In this document: positions 34,382 through 46,163 of the stretch, one piece after another
Position numbering within the stretch: position 1 is the stretch's first letter
Layout: each line of letters opens with the position of its first letter
Assembly (NCBI RefSeq): GCF_000732195.1
Contig: NZ_JNNU01000024.1
Location: 17,008-81,007, forward strand
Origin: Neorhizobium vignae
Lineage (GTDB): Bacteria; Pseudomonadota; Alphaproteobacteria; Rhizobiales; Rhizobiaceae
Direction: 5' to 3'
Length of the DNA: 64,000 nt
The notes under the pieces: generated by a model
The model's input: only the letters and a program-made list of their open reading frames with translations
Database searches by the model: none
What the model was told of the DNA's origin: nothing
Program-made: the position numbers and the translations under genes

Positions 34382-34420
34382 ATGAAACCCCGGGCCTTCG
34401 GCCTCAAGGCGTTTGGATGC
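34382..34420 (-). terminator. Hairpin between glnB and glnA
   Basis: On the minus strand the glnB-glnA spacer contains GAGGCCGAAGGCCCGGGGTTT, with a GGCC-GAA-GGCC stem and an overlapping GCCTT/AAGGC alternative, followed by three T residues. It could act as a partial terminator that sets the glnB to glnA ratio. The stem is short, so this is a weak call. Confidence 0.4.
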
Positions 34421-34428
34421 GGGGGCGT

Positions 34429-34767
34429 TTAGATGGCGTCCACGCCCGTTTCACCAGTGCGGATGCGGATGACTTCCTCCACGTTGGAGACGAATATCTT
34501 GCCGTCTCCAATCCGTCCAGTCTGTGCCGCGTTGCGAATGGCTTCAATGACGGCATCCGCGTTCTCGTCCGCGAGGACAACCTCAACTTTGACCTTCGGC
34601 AGAAAATCGACGACGTATTCCGCGCCGCGATAGAGCTCGGTGTGGCCCTTCTGGCGGCCGAAACCCTTGGCTTCGGTCACTGTGATTCCCTGCAAGCCGA
34701 CTTCCTGAAGGGCTTCCTTCACTTCGTCGAGCTTGAAAGGCTTGATGATCGCTTCGATCTTTTTCAT
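34429..34767 (-). CDS. glnB: Nitrogen regulatory protein P-II
   Basis: This 112-residue trimeric signal protein integrates 2-oxoglutarate, ATP/ADP and glutamine status. The T-loop GHTELYRGAEYVVDFLPK contains Tyr51, the site uridylylated by GlnD, and the sequence begins MKKIEAIIKPFKLDEVKEAL as in other GlnB proteins. In rhizobia it controls NtrB/NtrC and GlnE. A sigma-54 promoter lies about 60 bases upstream of the start. It is followed by glnA, and an inverted repeat typical of NtrC half-sites lies further upstream. Confidence 0.98.
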   Translation of the reverse strand: MKKIEAIIKPFKLDEVKEALQEVGLQGITVTEAKGFGRQKGHTELYRGAEYVVDFLPKVKVEVVLADENADAVIEAIRNAAQTGRIGDGKIFVSNVEEVIRIRTGETGVDAI

Positions 34768-34826
34768 GAGAAACTATATCTCCGCTTCTCTCTTGAAGCA
34801 GGCCGTTACCCGCTCGACCATGCCAA

Positions 34827-34843
34827 TGCAGTTATCGTGCCAA
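34827..34843 (-). promoter_or_regulatory. Sigma-54 (RpoN) promoter of glnB-glnA
   Basis: On the minus strand TTGGCACGATAACTGCA runs from 34843 to 34827. TGGCACG and CTGCA have the GG and GC doublets at the exact -24/-12 spacing, close to the consensus TGGCACG-N4-TTGCA. The gene starts 60 bases downstream. RpoN control of glnB is established in Rhizobium. Confidence 0.88.
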
Positions 34844-34941
34844 ACTCGGAAGCGACTTTCAAAAAAATAATGCGGTTTTGCACTAATTCCCGACAAAACA
34901 GCACCTTCAGTGGCAAAATCGCTGCCGTTTTTCTCAAAACT

Positions 34942-34957
34942 TGTGCATTGCGGCACA
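34942..34957. promoter_or_regulatory. TGTGC-N6-GCACA inverted repeat, candidate NtrC site
   Basis: TGTGC (34942-34946) and GCACA (34953-34957) are perfect complements with six bases between. They lie about 100 bases upstream of the sigma-54 promoter, where an enhancer site would be expected. NtrC sites have the form TGCACC-N5-GGTGCA, so the match is partial. The identification is by position and shape. Confidence 0.5.
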
Positions 34958-35028
34958 GGAATCGGAGTTTTTTGAAGTTTTTTCGAAACTTAAGTGATGT
35001 TGAATATAGTCAAGCTAAAGTCACATAT

Positions 35029-35044
35029 TTAGGCAATTGCCTAA
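35029..35044. promoter_or_regulatory. Perfect 16-bp palindrome between glnB and nnr
   Basis: TTAGGCAATTGCCTAA is its own reverse complement. It lies 67 bases before the nnr start, in an AT-rich intergenic region, and could be an operator for nnr or glnB. I cannot name the regulator; TTAG half-sites occur in NolR-type sites, but the spacing does not fit that consensus exactly. Confidence 0.55.
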
Positions 35045-35110
35045 TGTTTATGCCTTTCTGGCTAGAGAAGTGGCGCTTGTTTTCTGATCATCTTTCCGTT
35101 CAATAGCGCT

Positions 35111-36592
35111 ATGGATGGTTCGCTTGTTTCACTGCTTCTGACGCCCGACGAGATGGCGGCGGCGGATGCCGCTTCTGCCCGGTCCGGCATTCCGTCCTTT
35201 GACCTGATGGACAGGGCAGGCCGCGCGATTGCTGCCGCCGCGCTTCGGCATTTTCCCGGCGCCTTGCGTTTTGTCGCACTCTGCGGTCCCGGAAACAATG
35301 GGGGGGACGGATATGTGGCGGCCCGCGTACTTGCCGAAGCCGGCGCCACCGTCGACGTCCACCATCTCGGCGATCCCGGAACACTGAAAGGCGATGCAAG
35401 GCGGGCGCGCGACCTCTGCGGCCTGGCGTCGAAACCGCTCGAAGCCTATCGGCCGCAAACCGGCGACGTGGTGGTCGACGCGTTGTTCGGTGCCGGCCTG
35501 ACCCGCAATGTGCCGGACATTGTCGCGGAAGTGATCCGCAGGGTCGGCGAGGCGGGGATACCGGTTCTCGCAGTTGACCTGCCGTCCGGTCTCTGCGGGA
35601 GGCGGGGCGGGGCGCTCGGAGCCGCCTTCCTGGCCGCCCATACGGTCACCTTCATGACTAGGAAGCCGGGTCACCTGCTGCTGCCGGGCAGGTCTCTCTG
35701 CGGTGACGTCGAGGTTTTCGATATCGGTATTCCAGCCCGCATCATCCGCGAGGTTACCGGCAAGGTGAGAGAGAACGGACCCGAATTGTGGAGTGGTCAG
35801 CTGGCCGCGCCGGGAAGCGACACCCACAAATATCGCCGCGGACACTTGGCCGTGTTCTCGGGCGAGGCTGGCAAGACGGGTGCGGCTCGGCTTTCGGCGG
35901 CCGCAGGCCTGAAGGCGGGGGCAGGCTTGGTGACGGTCGGTTCGCCAAGTGATGCCATGCCGGTCAATGCGGCCTCGCTGACTGCGATCATGCTGCACCA
36001 GGTGGACACGGTCAAAGACCTGGAAAACTGGCTTCACACTGCAAAGCTTGCCGCTTTCGTGCTCGGACCGGGATTTGGCATCGGCAAGAAGGCGAGGCAG
36101 TTCGCGCTGGCATTGAAGGATCGGCCGCTGGTGCTCGACGCAGACGGGATCACCTCGTTCAAGGAAAAGCCTTCGGACCTGTTCGATGGCTTTGCCGGCG
36201 GGGAGCCCCGTCTGGTGCTGACGCCGCACGAGGGCGAATTCGCCCGCCTGTTTCCCGACATCGCCGCGGATGAAAACCTGAGCAAGGTGGAAAAGGCGGT
36301 GGCGGCTTCCGCCCGCGCTCATGCTGCCATTGTCTACAAGGGCGCCGATACGGTGATCGCTGGCCCCGACGGACGCGCTTACATCAATACCAACGGACCG
36401 CCGTGGCTGGCGACTGCCGGTTCCGGCGACGTTCTGGCCGGCATGATCGGCGCATTGCTCGCCCAGGGCATGCCCGCTTTCGAGGCGGCCGCTGCCGGCG
36501 TCTACCTGCATGGAGAAGCCGGAAAGCGCGCGGGCAGGGGCATGACGGCCGAGAACCTCGCCGCCCATGCCGGCATCGGGCTGGATCCCTAG
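35111..36592 (+). CDS. nnr: Bifunctional NAD(P)H-hydrate epimerase / ADP-dependent dehydratase
   Basis: Nnr repairs damaged NAD(P)H: the N-terminal YjeF domain epimerises hydrated NAD(P)H and the C-terminal domain dehydrates it with ADP. The 493-residue protein has ALCGPGNNGGDGYVAARVL and VDALFGAGLTR in the first half, LVLTPHEGEFARLF and WLATAGSGDVLAGMIGALLAQG in the second. It is divergent from glnB across a 343-base region and its last 4 bases overlap the convergent DUF72 gene. Fully intact. Confidence 0.95.
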   Translation: MDGSLVSLLLTPDEMAAADAASARSGIPSFDLMDRAGRAIAAAALRHFPGALRFVALCGPGNNGGDGYVAARVLAEAGATVDVHHLGDPGTLKGDARRARDLCGLASKPLEAYRPQTGDVVVDALFGAGLTRNVPDIVAEVIRRVGEAGIPVLAVDLPSGLCGRRGGALGAAFLAAHTVTFMTRKPGHLLLPGRSLCGDVEVFDIGIPARIIREVTGKVRENGPELWSGQLAAPGSDTHKYRRGHLAVFSGEAGKTGAARLSAAAGLKAGAGLVTVGSPSDAMPVNAASLTAIMLHQVDTVKDLENWLHTAKLAAFVLGPGFGIGKKARQFALALKDRPLVLDADGITSFKEKPSDLFDGFAGGEPRLVLTPHEGEFARLFPDIAADENLSKVEKAVAASARAHAAIVYKGADTVIAGPDGRAYINTNGPPWLATAGSGDVLAGMIGALLAQGMPAFEAAAAGVYLHGEAGKRAGRGMTAENLAAHAGIGLDP

Positions 36593-37401
36593 CGTCGGCT
36601 TTCCAGGAGTTCGCGCATCGCCATCGCGCCATAGGGCGCGTTCACCTTGCCCTCGTGGATGAAGAAGGCGAAGACGTCGCGCGGCTTCTTCTTGACGTCA
36701 CGCTTCTCGTCGACCAGCGGCAGATCGTCCGGCACGCCGCCCTCAGCCCAGGTTTCCAGCCTTTTCGCCCAGGCCTTCATATCCTCTTCCGCATAACAGG
36801 TCTTGATATCGTCCGACCCCTTCTGCAGGCGCGCGTAGACGAAATCCGCCGTGACATCGGCGATCATCGGATAGTCGAAATGGTCGGCACAGACGGGCGC
36901 AATGTTGTATTTCGAAAGCAGCGCGACGAATTCCGGCACCTTGAATGTGTCGTTGCGGACCTCGACCACATGAGTCAGGTCCAGCCCGTCCAGCTTGTTC
37001 GGCAGCAGTTTCAGGAAGGCTTCGAAATCATCCGCTTCGAACTTCTTGGTCGGCGCGAACTGCCAGAGCAGCGGCCCGAGATGGTCACCGAGCTCGGTCA
37101 GGCCCTGGGTCAGGAATTTTTCGATCGACTCCCCCGCCTCGGCCAAAACCTTGCGGTTGGTGGTGAACCGGCTTGCCTTTAGCGAAAAGATGAAGCGGTC
37201 TGGAACCTCGGATGCCCATTTGGCAAAGGTCTCCGGCTTCTGCGATCCGTAATAGGTGCCGTTGACTTCGATGACTCTAAGCTTGCTGGCGGCATATTCG
37301 AGCTGTTTTTTCTTCGCCAGTTTTTCAGGATAGAATGTGCCTTCCCACGGCTCGAAGGTCCAGCCGCCGATGCCCGTGCGAATAGTGCCGGCTTTGGTCA
37401 T
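36589..37401 (-). CDS. DUF72-family protein (YecE-like)
   Basis: This 270-residue TIM-barrel-like protein begins with the typical IRTGIGGWTFEPWEGTFYPEKLAKKKQLEYAA and contains YAARLQ-type segments and VEVRNDTF. It belongs to the DUF72 family, whose function is undefined; structures show a TIM barrel. It is 24 bases downstream of uvrA's stop in reverse order (uvrA lies at lower coordinates' 5' side), so on the minus strand DUF72 precedes uvrA only in position, with uvrA's stop just past the DUF72 start. The two are therefore separate neighbours with uvrA upstream, and could be cotranscribed from the uvrA promoter. Confidence 0.88.
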   Translation of the reverse strand: MTKAGTIRTGIGGWTFEPWEGTFYPEKLAKKKQLEYAASKLRVIEVNGTYYGSQKPETFAKWASEVPDRFIFSLKASRFTTNRKVLAEAGESIEKFLTQGLTELGDHLGPLLWQFAPTKKFEADDFEAFLKLLPNKLDGLDLTHVVEVRNDTFKVPEFVALLSKYNIAPVCADHFDYPMIADVTADFVYARLQKGSDDIKTCYAEEDMKAWAKRLETWAEGGVPDDLPLVDEKRDVKKKPRDVFAFFIHEGKVNAPYGAMAMRELLESRR

Positions 37402-37425
37402 GAATTGCCTCCCTTGTGCGGAGGT

Positions 37426-40347
37426 TCACTCCGCCGCTTCCACCTTCTTCATCGGCCGCCGCTCCAGCAGTTCCTTCAGGAAATGGCCGGTATAGGACCG
37501 CTTTTCCTTGACGATCTGCTCGGGCGTACCGGCCGCGATCACTTCGCCGCCGCCGGTGCCGCCTTCCGGGCCGATATCGATGATCCAGTCGGCCGTCTTG
37601 ATGACCTCGAGATTGTGCTCGATGACCACCACGGAATTGCCCTGGTTCACCAGTTCCTGCAGCATTTCCAGAAGCTTGGCGACGTCATGGAAATGCAGGC
37701 CGGTCGTCGGCTCGTCGAGGATATAAAGCGTGCGTCCCGTCGAGCGTTTCGACAGTTCCTTGGCTAGCTTGACGCGCTGCGCCTCGCCACCCGAAAGCGT
37801 ATTGGCCTGCTGGCCGACCTTGATGTAGCCGAGGCCGACATCGAAAAGCGATTGCAGCTTGTCGCGCACCGCCGGCACCGCCGAGAAGAACTCGACGCCT
37901 TCCTCGACCGTCATGTCCAGCACGTCGGCGATCGACTTGCCCTTGAAGGTGACGTCGAGCGTCTCGCGATTGTAGCGCTTGCCGTGGCAGACGTCGCAGG
38001 TGACATAGACGTCCGGCAGGAAGTGCATCTCGATCTTGATGACGCCATCACCCTGGCAGGCTTCGCAGCGGCCGCCCTTGACGTTGAAGGAGAAACGGCC
38101 CGGCTGATAGCCGCGGGCTTTTGCCTCCGGCAAGCCGGCAAACCAGTCGCGGATCGGCGTGAAGGCGCCGGTATAGGTGGCCGGGTTCGAACGCGGCGTG
38201 CGGCCGATCGGCGACTGGTCGATATCGATCACCTTGTCGATATGCTCGAAACCGTCGATCCTGTCGTGCTCGGCCGGGATCTCGCGGGCGCCCATGACTC
38301 GGCGCGCGGCGGATTTGTAAAGCGTCTCGATCAGGAAGGTCGACTTGCCGCCGCCGGACACGCCGGTGACGGCGGTGAAGACGCCAAGCGGAATGGCGGC
38401 GGTTACATTTTTCAGGTTGTTGCCGCGGGCGCCAAAAACCTTGATTTCCTTGCCCTTCTTCGGCTTGCGGCGCTCCGCCGGTACCGGCACGCCGAGTTCG
38501 CCCGACAGATATTTGCCGGTCAAGGATTTCGGGTTGGCCATCACCTCGCTGGGCGTGCCTTCCGCCACCACCTGTCCGCCATGGATGCCGGCTGCCGGGC
38601 CGATATCGACCACATAGTCGGCACTCATGATCGCGTCTTCATCATGCTCGACGACGATCACCGTATTGCCGATGTCGCGCAGGTGTTTCAGCGTATCGAG
38701 CAGGCGGGCATTGTCGCGCTGGTGCAGGCCGATCGACGGCTCGTCGAGCACGTAGAGCACGCCGGTCAGGCCGGAGCCGATCTGCGAGGCAAGCCGGATG
38801 CGCTGGCTTTCGCCGCCGGAGAGCGTGCCGGAATTGCGCGACAGGCTGAGATAATCGAGGCCGACATCGTTCAGGAACCGCAGGCGCTCGCGGATCTCTT
38901 TCAGAATGCGGACCGCGATCTCGTTCTGCTTGGCGTTCAACTGTTCAGGAAGCCCCTCGAACCAGTCGCGCGCGATGCGGATCGACATCTCGGTGACCTG
39001 GCCGATATGCAGCTTGTTGATCTTTACGGCGAGTGCCTCCGGCTTCAGGCGATAGCCGTTGCAGGCCGGGCAGGGGGCTGCCGACATGTAGCGTTCGATC
39101 TCCTCGCGCGCCCAGGCGCTGTCGGTTTCCTTCCAGCGGCGTTCGAGGTTCGGCACGATGCCTTCGAAATTCTTGACCGTCTTGTAGGAGCGGGCGCCAT
39201 CGGCATAGTGGAACTCGATCTTTTCCTCGGTGCCTTCGAGGATGGCCTTCTGAGCCTCTTCGGAAAGTTCGTTCCAGCGGCTGGACAGCTTGAAATCGAA
39301 AACCTTGCCCAGTGCCTCGAGCGTCTGATTGTAGTAGGGCGACGTGGATTTCGCCCATGGCGCAATCGCGCCGTCGCGCAGCGTCCGGGCAGGTTCCGGC
39401 ACGATCAGCGCTTCATCCACCTTCTGCTGCGAGCCGAGACCGTCGCAGGTCGGGCAGGCGCCAAAGGGATTGTTGAACGAAAACAGCCGCGGCTCGATTT
39501 CCGAAATGGTGAATCCGGAAACGGGGCAGGCGAACTTTTCAGAGAACAGCACCCGTTCGTGCGTCTCGTTGAGAGACTTGTTCGCAGATCCGCCGGCCGA
39601 AGTCTCTTCCGGCGGCAGCGGCTTGTCGGCGAACTCGGCGACCGCCAGCCCGTCGGCCAGTTTCAGCGAGGTCTCAAGGCTGTCCGCCAGGCGCGCGGCA
39701 ATATCGGAGCGGACCACGAGCCGGTCCACGACGATGTCGATATCGTGCTTGTATTTCTTGTCGAGCGCCGGAACGTCGGCGATCTCGTAAAACTGGCCGT
39801 CGACCTTGACGCGCTGGAACCCCTTTTTCATGAGGTCGGCGAGTTCCTTCTTGTACTCGCCTTTACGCCCGCGGATCATCGGCGCCAAAATATAAAGACG
39901 CGTGCCTTCCTCGAAGGCGAGGATGCGGTCGACCATCTGGCTGACCGTCTGGCTTTCGATCGGCAGGCCCGTCGCCGGTGAATAAGGCACGCCCACGCGC
40001 GCAAAAAGCAGGCGCATATAGTCGTAGATTTCGGTGACCGTTCCGACGGTCGAGCGCGGATTGCGCGACGTCGTCTTCTGCTCGATCGAGATCGCCGGGG
40101 AAAGTCCGTCGATCTGGTCGACATCCGGCTTCTGCATCATTTCCAGGAACTGGCGCGCATAGGCCGAAAGACTTTCGACATAACGCCGCTGGCCTTCCGC
40201 GTAGATCGTGTCGAAGGCAAGCGAAGACTTGCCCGAACCCGACAGGCCGGTCATGACGATCAGCGAATTGCGGGGCAAATCAAGATCGATGCCCTTCAAA
40301 TTATGCTCGCGCGCACCACGTATGGAAATGCTCTTCAGTTCGCTCAT
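37426..40347 (-). CDS. uvrA: Excinuclease ABC subunit A
   Basis: UvrA recognises DNA damage in nucleotide excision repair. The 973-residue protein has two ABC ATPase modules: Walker A VMTGLSGSGKSSLAFDT and TAVTGVSGGGKSTFL, with signature sequences SLSRNSGTLSGGESQRIRLASQ and ANTLSGGEAQRVKLAKEL. The first zinc module has CPVS (Cys274, Ser277) where CPxC is usual, whereas the second, CEACQGDGVIKIEMHFLPDVYVTCDVC, is intact. The start at 40347 (MSELKS) or 40353 (MKMSELKS) cannot be separated. A LexA box lies about 120 bases upstream, shared with ssb. Confidence 0.97.
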   Translation of the reverse strand: MSELKSISIRGAREHNLKGIDLDLPRNSLIVMTGLSGSGKSSLAFDTIYAEGQRRYVESLSAYARQFLEMMQKPDVDQIDGLSPAISIEQKTTSRNPRSTVGTVTEIYDYMRLLFARVGVPYSPATGLPIESQTVSQMVDRILAFEEGTRLYILAPMIRGRKGEYKKELADLMKKGFQRVKVDGQFYEIADVPALDKKYKHDIDIVVDRLVVRSDIAARLADSLETSLKLADGLAVAEFADKPLPPEETSAGGSANKSLNETHERVLFSEKFACPVSGFTISEIEPRLFSFNNPFGACPTCDGLGSQQKVDEALIVPEPARTLRDGAIAPWAKSTSPYYNQTLEALGKVFDFKLSSRWNELSEEAQKAILEGTEEKIEFHYADGARSYKTVKNFEGIVPNLERRWKETDSAWAREEIERYMSAAPCPACNGYRLKPEALAVKINKLHIGQVTEMSIRIARDWFEGLPEQLNAKQNEIAVRILKEIRERLRFLNDVGLDYLSLSRNSGTLSGGESQRIRLASQIGSGLTGVLYVLDEPSIGLHQRDNARLLDTLKHLRDIGNTVIVVEHDEDAIMSADYVVDIGPAAGIHGGQVVAEGTPSEVMANPKSLTGKYLSGELGVPVPAERRKPKKGKEIKVFGARGNNLKNVTAAIPLGVFTAVTGVSGGGKSTFLIETLYKSAARRVMGAREIPAEHDRIDGFEHIDKVIDIDQSPIGRTPRSNPATYTGAFTPIRDWFAGLPEAKARGYQPGRFSFNVKGGRCEACQGDGVIKIEMHFLPDVYVTCDVCHGKRYNRETLDVTFKGKSIADVLDMTVEEGVEFFSAVPAVRDKLQSLFDVGLGYIKVGQQANTLSGGEAQRVKLAKELSKRSTGRTLYILDEPTTGLHFHDVAKLLEMLQELVNQGNSVVVIEHNLEVIKTADWIIDIGPEGGTGGGEVIAAGTPEQIVKEKRSYTGHFLKELLERRPMKKVEAAE

Positions 40348-40468
40348 CTTCATGCTCTCGGGAGGATCGAAGGCCCTTATGTAGTGATTGATCCGCGACT
40401 GTCGAGACGAAACTGCTGGCATGCAACGCCGTTCCCGAGTCGGTTGACAGCACTATAGGAATAAAATA

Positions 40469-40483
40469 GAACAAATAAAGAAC
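40469..40483. promoter_or_regulatory. LexA (SOS) box between uvrA and ssb
   Basis: On the minus strand the site reads GTTC-TTTATTT-GTTC, a perfect match to the alphaproteobacterial LexA box GTTC-N7-GTTC. A -10-like TATAGT for uvrA occurs at 40457-40452, so the box overlaps the -35 region of the uvrA promoter. It probably controls both divergent genes, uvrA and ssb. Confidence 0.9.
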
Positions 40484-40594
40484 AAATTTGCCTGTGGATT
40501 AAAGATCGCAAAAACCCAATGGCTGGGCCCGATGGGCTAGAGTGCCGCGATTGATTTTTGGTGCCGTTACCGGGCGGCAGATGAGGTGATGAAT

Positions 40595-41155
40595 ATGGCT
40601 GGTAGTGTGAACAAGGTAATCCTGGTGGGGAATGTGGGGGCTGATCCTGAAATCCGCCGGACGCAGGACGGCCGGCCGATCGCCAACCTTCGCATCGCCA
40701 CGTCCGAAACCTGGCGCGATCGCAACAACGGCGAACGTCGCGAGAAGACCGAATGGCATACGGTCGTCGTCTTCAACGAAGGTCTCTGCAAGGTCGTCGA
40801 GCAATATGTGAAGAAGGGCGCCAAGCTCTATATCGAAGGCGCGCTGCAGACCCGCAAGTGGCAGGACCAGACCGGCAACGACCGCTATTCGACGGAAATC
40901 GTGCTTCAGGGCTTCAACTCGACGCTGACCATGCTGGATGGTCGCGGCGAGGGCGGCGGTGACCGTGCTGGTTTCGGCGGCGGTGGCGGCGGCAATCGGG
41001 TCGGCAACGATTTCGGCGGTAACGACTTCGGCGGCGGTGACGATTACGAGCGCCGGCCCGCTGCGGGCGGCGCGAGCCGCGGCGCTCCGTCTTCCGGCGG
41101 TCAGCCGTCCGGCGGCAATTTCTCGCGCGATCTCGACGACGACATCCCGTTTTGA
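40595..41155 (+). CDS. ssb: Single-stranded DNA-binding protein
   Basis: SSB coats single-stranded DNA during replication and repair. The 186-residue protein has the OB-fold domain (about 1-115; NKVILVGNVGADPEIRRTQDG and EWHTVVVFNEGLCKVVEQY), a glycine-rich linker (about 120-165) and the acidic tail DDDIPF that contacts partner proteins. GAGGTGAT seven bases before ATG 40595 fixes the start, although GTG 40586 and ATG 40589 are in frame. It is divergent from uvrA across a LexA box, which fits DNA-damage control. Confidence 0.97.
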   Translation: MAGSVNKVILVGNVGADPEIRRTQDGRPIANLRIATSETWRDRNNGERREKTEWHTVVVFNEGLCKVVEQYVKKGAKLYIEGALQTRKWQDQTGNDRYSTEIVLQGFNSTLTMLDGRGEGGGDRAGFGGGGGGNRVGNDFGGNDFGGGDDYERRPAAGGASRGAPSSGGQPSGGNFSRDLDDDIPF

Positions 41156-41203
41156 TCGGTCGGTCGGCATCGATTTGTAAAGCGGCAGCTGCCTGAATAT
41201 CGA

Positions 41204-42355
41204 TCAGGCGGCCGCCTTGTCGGCGAGCATCGCGACCAGGACGTCCGATTGCGAGAGAATGCCGACCAGTTTTTTGTTCTCCCGGGTGACCGGCAGGTAG
41301 TGCAGCCCCTCCTCGGCGAAGATGACGATCGCGTCTGCAATCGGCGTGTCCGGGCCAACTGTTTTGACCGGCGTCGTCATGATGTCCTTGACCGTGTCGT
41401 TCGGCGCGCTGGCGCCTGACAGAACCAGACGCAGGCGCTGCGAAAATCCGATTTTTGGCCGCCCTCTCGTCCAGTACGCCTTGTCGAGAAAATCGGTCTG
41501 GGTGACGATGCCGACCACTTCCGCCCTGTCGTTGGTGACCGGCAGGGCCTTGAAATGGTGGACGCGCATCAGGTCGTGCGCCTCTTTCAGTGAATTGTCC
41601 GGTGCGACCGCCACCACATCGCGCGACATGATGCTGGCGCAATTAAGATGGCCGGCGCGCCGGCGATAGGATCGCAATTCCGTCCGTCGCAGGATCGTTT
41701 CGAGGTCGTCGCGATCGATATCCAGGAACTCGTCGTATTCCTTCAGGACATCGTCGAGGTCCGAGGAGGTGAAGCCGATACGCTGGATCGAGGCGGGATC
41801 GGTCGTGCCGTGGTCGGCCGCCGCCGGTTTGCCCGCATGTGGGTACCGACGTCCCGTCAGATTGTTGTAGGCCAGCGCGATCAGCAGCAGGACCAGCGAA
41901 TTGCCGGCGACCGGCCATAACACGAAACCGTATCCGAGTTGGTGGATCGTCGGTCCGCCGAGCACGGCCGTGAGCGCGATCGCCCCGCTTGGCGGATGCA
42001 GGCACCGAAGCGTCATCATCGCGGCGATGGCAACGGCGATCGCCACCGCCGAGGCCAGGAACGGATCGGTTATCAAAAGAGCGGCGGTCACGCCGACAAG
42101 GGCGGCGACGATATTGCCGCCGAGGATCGACCACGGCTGTGCAAGCGGGCTGGAAGGCACGGCAAACAGCAGCACGGCGGAAGCTCCCATGGGGGCAACC
42201 AGTGCCGGCAGCGTTGCATCTGCCTTCAAGGCCAGGCTTCCCAGCAATCCCGTCACCAGAATTCCGGCCAGCGCGCCAAGTGCGGCACGCAGTCTTTCCC
42301 GGGGGCTGACGGGGGTGGCTTCCGGCAGGAGCCGGCGCAACAGGCGGCGCATCAT
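41204..42355 (-). CDS. HPP-family membrane protein with a CBS-domain pair
   Basis: This 383-residue protein has an N-terminal HPP domain of about four membrane helices (residues 20-170; ALVAPMGASAVLLFAVPSSPLAQPWS and RCLHPPSGAIALTAVLGG carry the HPP motif). A cytoplasmic C-terminal half holds two CBS domains (about 235-375; IMSRDVVAVAPDNSLKEAHDLMRVHHFKALPV and DIMTTPVKTVGPDTPIADAI). HPP proteins have been linked to nitrite transport in chloroplasts and cyanobacteria; CBS pairs bind adenine nucleotides. The role here is unknown. AAGG precedes the ATG. Confidence 0.9.
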   Translation of the reverse strand: MMRRLLRRLLPEATPVSPRERLRAALGALAGILVTGLLGSLALKADATLPALVAPMGASAVLLFAVPSSPLAQPWSILGGNIVAALVGVTAALLITDPFLASAVAIAVAIAAMMTLRCLHPPSGAIALTAVLGGPTIHQLGYGFVLWPVAGNSLVLLLIALAYNNLTGRRYPHAGKPAAADHGTTDPASIQRIGFTSSDLDDVLKEYDEFLDIDRDDLETILRRTELRSYRRRAGHLNCASIMSRDVVAVAPDNSLKEAHDLMRVHHFKALPVTNDRAEVVGIVTQTDFLDKAYWTRGRPKIGFSQRLRLVLSGASAPNDTVKDIMTTPVKTVGPDTPIADAIVIFAEEGLHYLPVTRENKKLVGILSQSDVLVAMLADKAAA

Positions 42356-42458
42356 GGAGACCTTCGAGTGAGGTGGGATGAATCGCGTTTTAGCAGAAAA
42401 TTCCGCTCTGTCGCGCCAGTCTTAGCTAAGGCTGCGTCCTACCCAAAGGGCGCGTGGC

Positions 42459-43088
42459 TTAAAGATTAAAGGCCGAGCGCACCCCATCGACGACGAACTG
42501 AACGGAGAGCGCCGCGAGGATGACGCCGAGCAGGCGGGTGAGGATCGCCCTTCCGGTGACGCCGAGGAAACGGTCGAGCCGCTCGGCGACCAGAAGCGTC
42601 GCATAGACGACCAGCATGATCAGCGCGATGACGCCGATGAGGAGCGCGCGGTCGAGGGCGCCGGGCAGGGTGCCGGAAAGCAGGACGGTGGCTGAGATCG
42701 CGCCAGGTCCGGCAATCAGCGGCAGCGCCAGCGGAAAGACCGCGATGTTGTGGATATGGTCGATGGTGATCGCCGCCTGAGATGTCTTCTCCTTTCGCTC
42801 CTGGCGTTTCTCGAACACCATTTCGAAGGAGATCCAGAAAAGCAGCAGACCGCCGGCAATGCGGAAGGCGCCGATCGAGATGCCGAGCAGCCCGAGCACG
42901 CTCGACCCGAACAGCGCGAAGACGGCGAGGATGCCGAAGGCGATCAGCGATCCTCGGAACGCGACCTGGCGGCGCTGGACGGCGGTCATGCCGACGGTCA
43001 GGCCCAGAAAGACCGGCGCGAGCCCCGGCGGGTCGAGCGTCACGAGCATCGTGGTCAGTGCATTGACCAGCATATCGGGGGTCGCCAT
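42459..43088 (-). CDS. MarC-family integral membrane protein
   Basis: This 209-residue protein has six predicted membrane helices and the MarC signature (VTLDPPGLAPVFLGLT, FRIAGGLLLFWISFEMVF, FPLALPLIAGPGAISATVLL). MarC was once thought to affect multiple antibiotic resistance, but no transport function is proven. GGGAGAGGAT directly before ATG 43088 is a strong ribosome binding site. It precedes the HPP gene on the same strand after about 100 bases and is divergent from gyrA. Confidence 0.92.
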   Translation of the reverse strand: MATPDMLVNALTTMLVTLDPPGLAPVFLGLTVGMTAVQRRQVAFRGSLIAFGILAVFALFGSSVLGLLGISIGAFRIAGGLLLFWISFEMVFEKRQERKEKTSQAAITIDHIHNIAVFPLALPLIAGPGAISATVLLSGTLPGALDRALLIGVIALIMLVVYATLLVAERLDRFLGVTGRAILTRLLGVILAALSVQFVVDGVRSAFNL

Positions 43089-43315
43089 ATCCTCTCCCTG
43101 TCAGGCTGCAATCCTTGCAGTCGCATGCGAAGATTGTTAGGACAGGCCGGCAGCGAAAGAAAGCCCACCCCATCCGCGTCGCGGCATGTTTCGACCTTGT
43201 TCAAAAGCCGTGTTTAAGCCGCAAAAGCTGTTCAAAACCATTGTGGAAATTGGCGCTCGGAACCGCTTTCCGCTATAAAAAAGAAACTGATTCCGAACAG
43301 AGATCGTGATCCGAT

Positions 43316-46132
<2,817 letters not shown>

Positions 46133-46163
46133 GCCGCACCTCAATCAAAAGCCTGGCAAAATA

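Noticed and set aside
41186..41212. GCCTGA/TCAGGC hairpin between ssb and the HPP gene
   Set aside because: The stem is only 6 bp, overlaps the HPP stop codon and lacks a T-run on either strand, so it is not listed as a terminator.
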